Below are positions 20,928-29,883 of a DNA stretch of 64,000 nucleotides, one piece after another. The DNA lies in the NCBI RefSeq assembly GCF_006539165.1, contig NZ_BJMM01000005.1, forward strand, positions 1-64,000, in the 5' to 3' direction. Within the stretch, counting starts at the first letter, position 1; every line of letters starts with the position of its first letter. A program made the position numbers and the translations under genes. This stretch comes from Streptomyces cacaoi. Lineage in GTDB: Bacteria > Actinomycetota > Actinomycetes > Streptomycetales > Streptomycetaceae. The notes below the pieces were generated by a model. The model saw only the letters and a list, made by a program, of their open reading frames with translations, made no database searches and was not told the origin of the DNA.

Positions 20928-23765
20928 ATGAGGGACTCGACGCGTTCCCCGCTGCCGCCCGGCCGTCCGCGGCCGGCGGACGGCGCACAGCTGCCGCACA
21001 TCCACGCGCGTGAACGGGCCACGCTGGCCGGGGTGATCGACGGACTGGACGGCGCCGGCCCCGTGCTCGTCACGGTCTCCGGCCTGCACGGCACCGGCCA
21101 GCGGACGCTGGTGCGCTGGGCCGCGCACCGGGCACGCACGGCCGGCCTGCGCGTCCTGCACGCCCGCGCCCGACCGCCGGCACCGCCCGGCGCCGCCCGC
21201 CCGTACGGAGTGGTCGCACAGCTCCTCGCGCCCCTGCGGGCCCCCGGCGCCGACACCCGGCCGGCACCACCGGAGGGCGGCGGGCCGGGGACGGGAAACG
21301 GGCCGCACGGGGACCTGTCGCCGCTGCTGCGCCAGGCCCGCCGTGAGCCGACCGTGCTGGCCGTCGAGGACATGCACCGGCTCCCGGCCGGGGACCTCGA
21401 CCGGCTCCAGGCGCTGCTACGACGGGCGGACGGAAGCCGACTGGCCCTGGTGTGCGGGGGCAGCGAGCAGGTCACGGCCGGTCCGGACTGGGCCGGGGTG
21501 CTCGCCTCGGCCGCCGGCCCCGCCGCCGTCCACGACCTCAGCCCCGAACAGCTGGACCAGGCCGGGACCGCCGCCGTGGTCGGCGCCGTCTGCGGGGCGC
21601 CCTTCGACGACCGGTTCGCCGCCGCGGCGCACGCCGTCAGCCGGGGCCGCACCTGTCTGCTGCTCGACATCCTCCGGCAGTTCGCGGGCCTGGGCCTGCG
21701 GCCGCTCACCGCGCACGTGCCCACGCTCCGCACCCTCGGCACCGCCGCACTCGGCGACCACCTGATCCGCGCCGCGCACGACCTGGGCACCGAAGTGACC
21801 GCGGTCGTACGGGCGTTGGCCGTCTGCGGTGAGCACCTGGACCCGAATCTCGTGTGCGCCCTCGCCGGCGCCCGGAACCTCAGCGAGCACCGGCTGGCCG
21901 CCGTCCTGGCACGGACCGCCGGCATCCGCGCACTGCCCGGCGGCCGGCTGACGGTCGAACCCGCCCTGCGCGCCCGGGTGCTGGAGGAGATGGCCGTGGA
22001 CGAGCGCAGAGCGCTGCACGCCCGCGCGGCCGAACTCGCCCACCGGGCAGGGGCCGACGACGGCGCCGTGGCCGACCTGCTGCTCGGCGCCCACCCCGTT
22101 CGCGCGCCCTGGGCGGGGGAGACCCTGCGCCGCGCGGCCCGGCAGGCCGTGGGCGACGGGCTGCACGACCACGCCGTCACCCTGCTCTCCCGTGCGCAGC
22201 AGGACGGACACGACCGCGCCGGGGACCCGCTCGCCGGACTCGACCTCGCCGCCGCCCACCTCGTCGCCGAACCCGAGGCCGGCGTGCTGCGCATCGAGCG
22301 GACCCTGCGCGCGCCCGGCCCCTGCGCCCCGCGGGCGCACGCCGCCGACCTGGGGCTGACGGTCGGGAGCGGCGCGATGGTGTGCCGGGCGGTGGCCGGG
22401 GCCATGGCGGACCCGGGGGAGACCGGACGGGACGTCCTGCTCGCCCTGCTGTGGGCCGCCGACCCGACCGGTCAGGCCGAGCTGGGCGACCCGGTGCCCG
22501 CCGCGGCGGCGCCGCTGCCCCGGAACCCGGTGTCGCCCGCCCAAGCAGCCGTGCGTGCCTGGCAGTTGGCCCTGCACGGCGAGGACCTCGACACCTGTGT
22601 ACGGCTCGCCCGCGCGGCACTGGCGCACGGTCACGGGACGCGCACCCCGCTCGTCCAACCGGTCCTGGCGGCCTGCCGGGCCCTGTGCGCCGCGGGCCTG
22701 CCGGACGAGGCCGAGGCCGGGCTCGACGGGCTGCTCGCCGTGCTGCGGGGCAGCCATCTGACGCTGGCCGCACCCGAGATCCACGCCCTGCGCGGCGAGG
22801 TCCAGCTGCGCGCCGGGCGGCTCGCCGCTGCGGCCCGCGACCTGCACGCGGCCGAACAGGCGCTGGCGCCGCTCGGCCGCTCCGCCGCGGCGCTGCCGTA
22901 TGTTCAGGCCGTCGGGATCCTCGTGGAGAGCGAGAGCGGCCGCGGCGAGCAGGCCCGCATCCGGGCGGGCACCCCGATACCGTCCGCAGCGCGCAACAGC
23001 GAGCACTGGCCGCATCTGCTGTTCGCGCGGGGCGTGGTGGCGCTGCGCGAGGGCCGGCCGGCGGAGGCACGCGACCAACTGTGGGAGTGCGGCCGCCGGC
23101 TGATGAGCCGCCACCGCGTCAACCCGGCCATCCTCCCGTGGCGTTCGCTCGCGGCGCTGGCCTGCCACGGCGTCGGCGCGCTCGAAGAGGCCCGGCGGCT
23201 CAGCGAACAGGAGGTCGCGCTCGCCCGGCGCTGGAACGCGGGCGGCAGCCTCGCCTGGGCACGGGTGAGCGCCGCGCTGGTGGACCCGCAGCAGGACCGG
23301 CTGGCACTCGTCCGCTCCGCCCTGGCCGAGGCCGACGGCGGGCCGGCCGGCCCCGAGTACGTGCGGGTGCTGGCCGAATCGGCCGCCGCCGAGATGACGG
23401 AGGACGGCGGCGACCGGCGGGTGGCGGCGGGCTCGCTCGCCGAACTGGGCCGGCTCACCGCCCTGCACCCGGCCGCTCCGATGGCGGTCAGGGCCCGCGT
23501 GCTCGCCCGGGCCGGCCGGCCCGGCACCGCGCCGGTCCCCGGCTGGGAGGCGCTCTCCCCGGCCGAGGAGCAGACCGCGCTCCTGGCGGGCCGGGGGCGC
23601 AGCAACCGGGACATCGCCGCCGCACTGCGGATCTCCAGCCGCGCCGTGGAACTCCGCCTCACGCGGGTCTACCACAAGCTGCGCATCGACGGACGACGTG
23701 AACTGCGGGCCCTGGTCCGCGAAATGGGAGGGCACCGCAACGATGCTGCTCGAACGGGACGCTGA
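20928..23765 (+). CDS. LAL-type LuxR regulator (second), Walker A lysine lost
   Basis: 945 aa. The domain order is that of the preceding gene: N-terminal nucleotide-binding-like domain, long helical middle, and C-terminal HTH (LSPAEEQTALLAGRGRSNRDIAAALRI onward, given here as family signature). The P-loop reads GLHGTGQRT at 52-60, so Gln58 and Arg59 stand where Lys and Ser/Thr belong; ATP hydrolysis is doubtful. The Walker B-like VLAVEDMH is kept. ATG 20928 lies 60 bases after the previous stop; the best ribosome site, AAGGA, is rather far (about 14 bases). The end overlaps the next regulator by 23 bases. Confidence 0.87.
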   Translation: MRDSTRSPLPPGRPRPADGAQLPHIHARERATLAGVIDGLDGAGPVLVTVSGLHGTGQRTLVRWAAHRARTAGLRVLHARARPPAPPGAARPYGVVAQLLAPLRAPGADTRPAPPEGGGPGTGNGPHGDLSPLLRQARREPTVLAVEDMHRLPAGDLDRLQALLRRADGSRLALVCGGSEQVTAGPDWAGVLASAAGPAAVHDLSPEQLDQAGTAAVVGAVCGAPFDDRFAAAAHAVSRGRTCLLLDILRQFAGLGLRPLTAHVPTLRTLGTAALGDHLIRAAHDLGTEVTAVVRALAVCGEHLDPNLVCALAGARNLSEHRLAAVLARTAGIRALPGGRLTVEPALRARVLEEMAVDERRALHARAAELAHRAGADDGAVADLLLGAHPVRAPWAGETLRRAARQAVGDGLHDHAVTLLSRAQQDGHDRAGDPLAGLDLAAAHLVAEPEAGVLRIERTLRAPGPCAPRAHAADLGLTVGSGAMVCRAVAGAMADPGETGRDVLLALLWAADPTGQAELGDPVPAAAAPLPRNPVSPAQAAVRAWQLALHGEDLDTCVRLARAALAHGHGTRTPLVQPVLAACRALCAAGLPDEAEAGLDGLLAVLRGSHLTLAAPEIHALRGEVQLRAGRLAAAARDLHAAEQALAPLGRSAAALPYVQAVGILVESESGRGEQARIRAGTPIPSAARNSEHWPHLLFARGVVALREGRPAEARDQLWECGRRLMSRHRVNPAILPWRSLAALACHGVGALEEARRLSEQEVALARRWNAGGSLAWARVSAALVDPQQDRLALVRSALAEADGGPAGPEYVRVLAESAAAEMTEDGGDRRVAAGSLAELGRLTALHPAAPMAVRARVLARAGRPGTAPVPGWEALSPAEEQTALLAGRGRSNRDIAAALRISSRAVELRLTRVYHKLRIDGRRELRALVREMGGHRNDAARTGR

Positions 23766-26601
23766 GTTCGCGACGGTACGGGAGGCCCTGCGTGCCGCGG
23801 GGGAGGGGCAGTCGTCGCAGCTCCTGCTGGCCGGGCCGCTCGGCACCGGCCGCTCGTCCCTCCTGCGGGAACTGCCGGGCTGCGCCGACCCGGGAACCGT
23901 GTACGTGCTGCGGGCCAACGCCGCCCCCGCGGAGCGGGACTTCCCGTTCGGTGTGGTGCGTCAGCTCTTCGACAGCCTGTCCGTCACGGGTCCCCGGCGG
24001 GCCGGAACAGACGCGCCGCAGGCCGCAGAAGCCGCACTGCGGGTGCTCGACGACGTCGCGCCGGACACCGGCCCGCCCACCGACCGCGCCCTCGACGAAC
24101 TGCGCACGCTGCTCGCCGGGCTCTGCACCGCCCACCCCGTGCTCCTCCTCGTCGACGACCTCCAGTGGGCGGACACCTGGTCCCTGCGCTGGCTCGCCCA
24201 CCTCGCCTCCCGCCGGGACGGGCTGCGCCTGCTCGTGGTGTGCACCCTGCGGGACGGCGACCCCGGCTCCGGCGATCCTTTGGTGCAGGAGGTGGCGGCC
24301 GAATCGTCCCAGGTGCTGCGGCCCGCGCCGCTGTCGCTGCCGGCCACCGAGGAACTCGTCCGCGTACATCTGGGCGAGTCGCCCGCGCCGGAGTTCGCCC
24401 GCACCTGCTACCGCAGTTCCCGGGGCAACCCGCTCCACCTGGAGTCCGTTCTGCGAGGGCTCGCGACCACCGGCTGCCGCCCGCTGGCCGCGAACGCCGC
24501 CCTCGTCCGCACACTGTGTCCGCCGCACCTGCGTGAGCGCATCCTGGGCTGTCTGCTCAGCCAGCCGAAGCCGATACGGGACGTGGCGGCGGCGATCGCC
24601 GTCCTCGGGGAGCAGAGCGATCCCGAACCGGTCGGCCGGCTCGCGGGCCTCGACGACGTCGGCTTCGCCGCCGCCCTGCGCTCCCTGCGCCGGCTCGGGC
24701 TGCTGGCCGGGGCCACCCGGGCTCGCTTCCCGCACCGGGTCGTACGCGACGCGGTCGTCAGCTCGATGAGCGCGGCCGAGCGGCAGCGCCTGCACGAGGA
24801 GGCGGCCGGTCTCCTGTACGCGGACGGGCACCCGGCCGAGCAGGTGGCGGCCCAGCTCATGGCGCTCCCGGCCGCCCGGTACCCCTGGTCCGCCGCGGTG
24901 TTGCGCAGCGCGGCGGACACCGCGCTGCGCAGGGGCGCGCCCGAGCAGGCCGTCCGCTGGCTGCGCCGGGCGCTGCTCGACGCCGTCGACCAGGACGGGG
25001 ACCGAGCGAGCCTGCTGGTCGAACTCGCCGCGGCGGAACGCGCCGTGGACCCCGCTGCGGCCGAACTCCACGTCGCCCAGGCGCTTCCCCTGCTGCCCTC
25101 GGCCCGGGACCGGGCAGCGGCCGTACTGCGGCTCGCACCCCGGGTGACGACCCCGCTGACCCCTTCGGTGCTCGACCTGTTGCAGCGGGTCGGGGCCGAA
25201 CTCGGCGGTTCCGGTACCGGTGGCGACCGTGCCGCGGGGGCCGGGGAGTTCGGGGAGGCCGGGGGAGCCGGGGAGGCCGGGGAGGCCGGGGAAGCCGGCG
25301 AAGAGGCCCTGCGGGTGGAGGCCCGTCTGCGGTACGCGCAGTGCGAGGACCACGCCCAACTGGTCCGCTCCGCCGCCCGGTTGCGGGAGCTGGAGCCGGC
25401 CGGGCCGGACGTGGCCTTCCGCTCGCGCGGCGGACGCGAGCTGCGCGCGGTGCTGCTGCTCGCCGCGATGCTCGGCGCCGAAGGAGAAGCGGAGCAGATC
25501 GCGCGGCAGGCGGGAGCCTTGCTCGAATGGGAACCGGCCACCGCGCCCGGACGGCAGACGGTGGCCCCGCTGCTGCTGTTCGCGCTCGTGGGCGCCGACG
25601 CCGTGCGGACGGCCGAATCCTGGCTCAACGCCGCGGAGCGCGACCACGGCCGGCGGACACCGGCCGATGCGCTGGGCCATGAGCAGCGCGCACTCGTGCA
25701 CGTCGCACGCGGACGGCTCTCCCAGGCCCGCACACACGCGGAACAGCTCCTTCAGCAGCCGGCCGGTGACTGGGAGAGCCGCTGCTTCTCCCTGAGCGTG
25801 CTGGCCGCGCTGGCGCTGTCGGCCGGCGACCGGCACCTGGGGGCCCAGGTGGTGTCCGAGGCGAGCAGTGCGCTGACCGGTCTGCTCCCGACCGCCATCT
25901 TCGGGCTGCTGGGAACGCTGGAGCAGACCCACGAGGGCGAGACCGCCAAGGCCCTGGAAACCGCACTGGACTGCGGCCGTCAGCTGGAGGCCGCGGGGTG
26001 GCGCAACCCCGTGTTCTTCCCCTGGCGACCCTGGGCGGTCAGCCTCTCCCATCGGCTGGGTGACCGGCATCTGGCGGTGACCCTCGCGGCGGAGGAGTAC
26101 GCACGGGCGACGGAGTGGGGGGCTCCGGTGGCCATCGGCCGGGCACTGCGGCTGCGGGCCAGGACCGACGAGGAGGGGCGGGGCACGGAACTGCTCCGCG
26201 AGGCCGTCGAGGTGCTCCGCGACTCCGTCAACGAGCTGGAGCTGTACCGGGCCATGCGCGATCTCGGGCGCAGCCTGGCCGCCGGGCCGGAAGCGGAACG
26301 GGTGCTCCGGGAGGCCGGTGAACTGGCCGTGTCCTGCGGCGTTCCCTGGCCGGCCGGTGCGTCGGCCGCCGGGTCCAGGGGGCCCTCGGGCCGTCTCGAC
26401 GGCGGGCTGACCCCCTCGGAGAGCCGGGTGGCATCGCTGGCTGTCAGCGGGCTCACCAACCAGGAAATCGCAGTCGAACTCCGGGTGAGCGCACGGGCCG
26501 TGGAAAAGCACCTGACGAATTCTTATCGAAAACTCGGTATTTCCGGCCGACGTGAACTGGCCGCGGTGCTCCACGAAATGGGGACAGATGTTCCCGGGTG
26601 A
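23743..26601 (+). CDS. LAL-type LuxR regulator (third), Walker A Lys to Arg
   Basis: 952 aa. The N-terminal P-loop reads GPLGTGRSS at 31-39, with Arg37 in place of the catalytic Lys. Walker B LLLVDDLQWAD is strong and is the form most typical of LAL proteins. The C-terminal HTH contains LTNQEIAVELRVSARAVEKH and YRKLGISG. A GEA-repeat tract near 498-521 lies in the middle domain. ATG 23743 has GGAGG 11 bases upstream and lies inside the end of the second regulator in another frame, so the two are translationally coupled. It is a probable pathway regulator of the polyene cluster. Confidence 0.9.
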   Translation: MLLERDAEFATVREALRAAGEGQSSQLLLAGPLGTGRSSLLRELPGCADPGTVYVLRANAAPAERDFPFGVVRQLFDSLSVTGPRRAGTDAPQAAEAALRVLDDVAPDTGPPTDRALDELRTLLAGLCTAHPVLLLVDDLQWADTWSLRWLAHLASRRDGLRLLVVCTLRDGDPGSGDPLVQEVAAESSQVLRPAPLSLPATEELVRVHLGESPAPEFARTCYRSSRGNPLHLESVLRGLATTGCRPLAANAALVRTLCPPHLRERILGCLLSQPKPIRDVAAAIAVLGEQSDPEPVGRLAGLDDVGFAAALRSLRRLGLLAGATRARFPHRVVRDAVVSSMSAAERQRLHEEAAGLLYADGHPAEQVAAQLMALPAARYPWSAAVLRSAADTALRRGAPEQAVRWLRRALLDAVDQDGDRASLLVELAAAERAVDPAAAELHVAQALPLLPSARDRAAAVLRLAPRVTTPLTPSVLDLLQRVGAELGGSGTGGDRAAGAGEFGEAGGAGEAGEAGEAGEEALRVEARLRYAQCEDHAQLVRSAARLRELEPAGPDVAFRSRGGRELRAVLLLAAMLGAEGEAEQIARQAGALLEWEPATAPGRQTVAPLLLFALVGADAVRTAESWLNAAERDHGRRTPADALGHEQRALVHVARGRLSQARTHAEQLLQQPAGDWESRCFSLSVLAALALSAGDRHLGAQVVSEASSALTGLLPTAIFGLLGTLEQTHEGETAKALETALDCGRQLEAAGWRNPVFFPWRPWAVSLSHRLGDRHLAVTLAAEEYARATEWGAPVAIGRALRLRARTDEEGRGTELLREAVEVLRDSVNELELYRAMRDLGRSLAAGPEAERVLREAGELAVSCGVPWPAGASAAGSRGPSGRLDGGLTPSESRVASLAVSGLTNQEIAVELRVSARAVEKHLTNSYRKLGISGRRELAAVLHEMGTDVPG

Positions 26602-27259
26602 CCCCGTCCCAGCTCCGCCGCCCGGACCCCGTACACCCCCGTACCGTCGGCTCAGGTGAGCCCCAACTACGGCCGTGCCGCCCCCTGTTCACGTGCTGAC
26701 CTGCAACGATGCGACCGTACCGAATCATGGCCGCAGGGGGTGGGGTGCGGACCGAACCTCTCCCCCGAGCCCCCACAGAATCGGTGTCGGAAGACCGTTC
26801 GTCGTTGACCAGCCCACTTTCGAATCATAGGGTTTAATTCTCGCCTCGGCGATGAGCTGCACGGTAGTTGGAGCAGGCAACGAGATGCTTTCTTCGGCAT
26901 CCGTAGCGGCTGCGCGAAGGGGGGAATCCGCAACGGGGTGCCATGCATGCGCGGAGACGAGCCGGCGCCGGATTCCCCGCCGTTCGCACAGCCGTCCGCC
27001 GGAATCCCGGCAGGGCAGCGAACCCGGCGGTGCACGTCCGCTCCCACGAGCAGCAGAACACGGCCGGTCCCACCCGTCACGAACAAGAAGCAGCAAGAAA
27101 TTCAAGAAGACGTAAGAAGACGAAGCACACGAGTAACACCGAGCCGCGGAAGCGTTGTCGGATGTGCAAAGGGTGCGTGCTTACGGGGAGCGCGCGTCCG
27201 GTCCGAGAACGCCCACCGACGGCTGGAAATCCTGACCCCCGACCGCATGAAGGGTCATC
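26602..27259. other. Upstream region of the PAS-LuxR gene, no coding sequence
   Basis: I see no gene here. The sequence is less GC-rich than its surroundings and carries regulatory-looking features. A perfect 10-bp inverted repeat GGGGAATCCG / CGGATTCCCC lies at 26921-26930 and 26969-26978. A direct repeat CGAATCAT occurs near 26720 and 26822. The inverted repeat resembles the core of the PAS-LuxR box but is one base short. Confidence 0.5.
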
Positions 27260-27988
27260 ATGCCGCAGGCCATCACCACGTCCCCTGAACCAAGTGCTCG
27301 CGCTGCGTCCCCGGTCGATGCCGGAAGAGCCACCCTGCGCGAGTTCGCACTCGACGGCAACGCCTCGTCATCCGTCGAAGCAGCAGGTCACAACGGCCTC
27401 AACATGGCCCGGCTGGATCACGCGCTGACCATCCAGCAGGCCAACGACGAATTCTTCCAGCAGTTCGGAGCATCCTCGTCGGAACTGTGCGGCCGCACAT
27501 TCTGCGACCTGGTGCACCCCAGTGTGCAGCAGCCGCTGCTCCGCCAGTTCTCCGGACTTCTCGAAGGCAGGCGGGACCGGTTCGCCACCGACGTCATAGC
27601 CGTCGGCCGGGACGATGCGGCATTCGCCTCGCCCCTCACGGCAGTCGTCGTTCGCGGCGGACTGCCCGACGAGTCGTCGATCCTGGTGATGATGCCGACC
27701 GTGCGGGAGGACTCCGCGGATTCCGAAGTCGTCGGCGGACGTACGAAGAAGTTCATCAGCCCCATCGACGCCCGCATTCTCGAAGGCATCGCGGCCGGGG
27801 TCTCCACGATTCCGCTGGCCTCACGGCTGTATCTGAGCCGGCAGGGCGTCGAATACCACGTCACCTGTCTCCTGCGGAAGCTGCGCGTGCCCAACCGCGC
27901 GGCCCTGGTCTCCCGTGCCTACTCCATGGGCGTGCTCAAGGTGGGGGTCTGGCCCCCGAAGGTGGTCCAGGACTTCATCAAGGAGTGA
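27260..27988 (+). CDS. fscRI: PAS-LuxR pathway-specific activator (PimM/FscRI family)
   Basis: 242 aa. An N-terminal tail precedes a PAS sensor domain (about 48-145, containing ANDEFFQQFG and LCGRTFCDLVHP). A LuxR HTH follows (about 165-225, with LSRQGVEYHVTCLLRKLRV), ending in the WPPKV segment characteristic of this polyene regulator family. Homologues activate polyene genes by binding 16-bp palindromes, which are present at 13956 and 17008. ATG 27260 has GAAGGG upstream; it gives about 20 extra N-terminal residues compared with what I recall for FscRI, so a later start is possible. It is the last cluster gene on this side. Confidence 0.92.
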   Translation: MPQAITTSPEPSARAASPVDAGRATLREFALDGNASSSVEAAGHNGLNMARLDHALTIQQANDEFFQQFGASSSELCGRTFCDLVHPSVQQPLLRQFSGLLEGRRDRFATDVIAVGRDDAAFASPLTAVVVRGGLPDESSILVMMPTVREDSADSEVVGGRTKKFISPIDARILEGIAAGVSTIPLASRLYLSRQGVEYHVTCLLRKLRVPNRAALVSRAYSMGVLKVGVWPPKVVQDFIKE

Positions 27989-28051
27989 GGCCGCGGCCAC
28001 CGCGGCAGTCCGCTCACCGAGGAGGCCCCGGCCTTCCCGGCGCCACCTCCT

Positions 28052-28096
28052 GCCCGGTCCGTCCCTCGGGGCCGCTCCCCGTGGGACGGACCGGGC
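28052..28096. terminator. Terminator closing the polyene cluster
   Basis: A perfect 13-bp inverted repeat (28052-28064 and 28084-28096), whose loop contains a further GC-rich dyad, lies between convergent fscRI and the AraC gene. It is a natural cluster boundary. Confidence 0.75.
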
Positions 28097-28114
28097 GGTG
28101 CGTCGGCAGGCCGT

Positions 28115-29029
28115 TCACTCCCCGTGGGCGCGCGCCCGGCGCCGGAAGCCGGCCGGGGTCTCACCGGTGCGGTGGCGGAAGAAGCGGGTGAAGACGGTGG
28201 TGCCGGTGAAGCCCAGCCGGTCGCCCACCGCACCGGCGGACAGCTCCGTGTGCAGCAGCAGCCGCTTGGCCTCCAGCACCAGCCGGTCGTCGATGACGGC
28301 CTTCGCACCGCGCCCGACAGCGGCGTTGCTGGCCCGGGTGAGCGAGCGGACGCTGTAGCCGAGCCGGGCGGCGTAGTCCTCCACGCGGTGGCTGCGGGTG
28401 AACCCCTGCTCCACGGCGGCCTGGAAGCGGCGGAACGTCTCGTCGCCCGCGGCCCGTCTGCGCTGCCCGCCTGGCAGATGCGACAGCCGCAGCACGAGCA
28501 CGGCCAACAGGTGCCGGACGACCTCCACATGGGTCTCCAGCGGCAGATCCCGCAGCCGGTGGTACTCGCTCTCCAGCAGCTCCAGCGTCCCCTCGACCGG
28601 GGCCCGGGCCTCGGGCACGGGCGTCAGCGGCAGCCGCCAGGCCCGCCGGTCGAGCCGTGCCTCAGCGACGGTGGCGGCGTCCAGCAGGCTCGCCTGGAAG
28701 AGGATCACGGTCGCGGCCACCTCGTCCGGTGCTGTCGCGTCCACGGGGGCAGCGGTGCCTCGGAGCCGGAAGACCTGCCCCGGCCGCACCCACAGCCAAC
28801 TGCCCTCCGTCACCGTGCAGTCGGTGAGGTCCACCGCGCACGGGACGCTTCCCCGGCGCACGGTGAGCAGCAGATGGAAACCCGGCCTGACCCGGTCGCC
28901 CGCCTCCGCGCCGAGCCGACGCAGCCGTGCGACGAGGCCCGCGATGTCGGTGACCTCCACCCCGGGCGGTCCGCCGGGCGTGGCCGGGAACGGGAACTCC
29001 ACCACCTCGGGCTGTCCGATTCTGCTCAT
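28115..29029 (-). CDS. AraC-family transcriptional regulator
   Basis: 304 aa. The N-terminal half is a cupin-like effector domain (LWVRPGQVFRLRG). The C-terminal 100 residues form the double HTH, with RLGYSVRSLTRASNAAVG and the second helix pair VGDRLGFTGTTVFTRFFRH. It is divergent from the UbiX/UbiD pair, so it probably controls them; its ligand is likely to be an aromatic acid by context only. The intervening 160 bases contain a CTCAC/GTGAG dyad and near-direct GTAC repeats. The start ATG 29029 has only a weak ribosome site. Confidence 0.87.
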   Translation of the reverse strand: MSRIGQPEVVEFPFPATPGGPPGVEVTDIAGLVARLRRLGAEAGDRVRPGFHLLLTVRRGSVPCAVDLTDCTVTEGSWLWVRPGQVFRLRGTAAPVDATAPDEVAATVILFQASLLDAATVAEARLDRRAWRLPLTPVPEARAPVEGTLELLESEYHRLRDLPLETHVEVVRHLLAVLVLRLSHLPGGQRRRAAGDETFRRFQAAVEQGFTRSHRVEDYAARLGYSVRSLTRASNAAVGRGAKAVIDDRLVLEAKRLLLHTELSAGAVGDRLGFTGTTVFTRFFRHRTGETPAGFRRRARAHGE

Positions 29030-29191
29030 GATGTGCCCGAGACTATCGCCTCACCTGCCCCGGACCCACCTAGCGTGAGCTGGGAGGCAGGGGAGAGCCC
29101 GGGGGTGCTGACCGGGTGTGCGTATGCCCCTGCTTCCGACCGCTCCTGCACAGGGCGGTACCGGCCCGTACGGCTCAAGGAGGCACCGCAC

Positions 29192-29788
29192 ATGCGGATG
29201 ATCGTGGGAATGACCGGTGCGACCGGAGCCGTGCTCGGCGTGCGGCTGCTGGAGCATCTCGCCGCCGATCCGGAGGTGGAGACCCATCTGGTGATCAGCC
29301 GGTGGGCCCGGGCCACCGTCGAGCTGGAGACGGGCCGTTCGGTGCGCGACCTCACCGGCCTCGCGGACGCCGTGCACGGCCCGGAGGACCAGGGCGCGGC
29401 CGTCTCGTCCGGGTCGTTCCGCACCGACGGCATGGTGATCGTGCCGTGCAGCATGAAGACCCTGGCCGGTATCCGCACCGGATACGCGGAGGGGCTCGTG
29501 GCCCGGGCCGCCGACGTCACGCTCAAGGAGCACAGACCGCTGGTCCTCGTGCCGCGGGAGACCCCGCTCAGCCCGGTCCATCTGGAGAACATGCTGGACC
29601 TGGCCCGTATGGGCGTGCGGATCGTGCCCCCGATGCCGGCCTTCTACCACCGTCCCCGCACCGTCGAGGACATCGTCGAGCACCTCGTCGTCCGCATCCT
29701 CGACCAGTTCGGCCTGGAGCCCGCCGGCGCCCGCCGCTGGTCCGGGATGCGCGCCGCCCGCGCCGGCTGCGCCGACCGGGACACCTGA
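29192..29788 (+). CDS. UbiX-family flavin prenyltransferase
   Basis: 198 aa, usual family length. It should transfer a dimethylallyl group to FMN to make prenyl-FMN, the cofactor of UbiD decarboxylases. Visible motifs are GMTGATGAVLG at the N-terminus, VPCSMKTLAGI for phosphate and flavin contacts, and VLVPRETPLSPVHLENM followed by PPMPAFY. ATG 29192 has a perfect AAGGAGG eight bases upstream. It is followed by the UbiD gene after a hairpin. The pair resembles VdcB/VdcC of Streptomyces vanillate/4-hydroxybenzoate decarboxylases, but the small third subunit is not visible here. Confidence 0.92.
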   Translation: MRMIVGMTGATGAVLGVRLLEHLAADPEVETHLVISRWARATVELETGRSVRDLTGLADAVHGPEDQGAAVSSGSFRTDGMVIVPCSMKTLAGIRTGYAEGLVARAADVTLKEHRPLVLVPRETPLSPVHLENMLDLARMGVRIVPPMPAFYHRPRTVEDIVEHLVVRILDQFGLEPAGARRWSGMRAARAGCADRDT

Positions 29789-29802
29789 ACGCGACACCTG
29801 AA

Positions 29803-29828
29803 GCGGTGCCGGGCGAGCCCGGCACCGC
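29803..29828 (+). terminator. Hairpin between ubiX-like and ubiD-like genes
   Basis: A perfect 11-bp inverted repeat (29803-29813 and 29818-29828) with a CGAG loop lies in the 95-base gap. It may attenuate or protect the message so that the two subunits are made in unequal amounts. Confidence 0.5.
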
Positions 29829-29883
29829 GGACGCCGGCCGCCGCCGGCCCACCCGTCACCCCTCAAGGAAAGAGAGCACACCC

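Noticed and set aside
29060..29075. CCTAG-containing sequence upstream of the UbiX gene as a further PAS-LuxR box
   Set aside because: Apart from the CTAG end it matches the consensus poorly and lacks the GGGA core.
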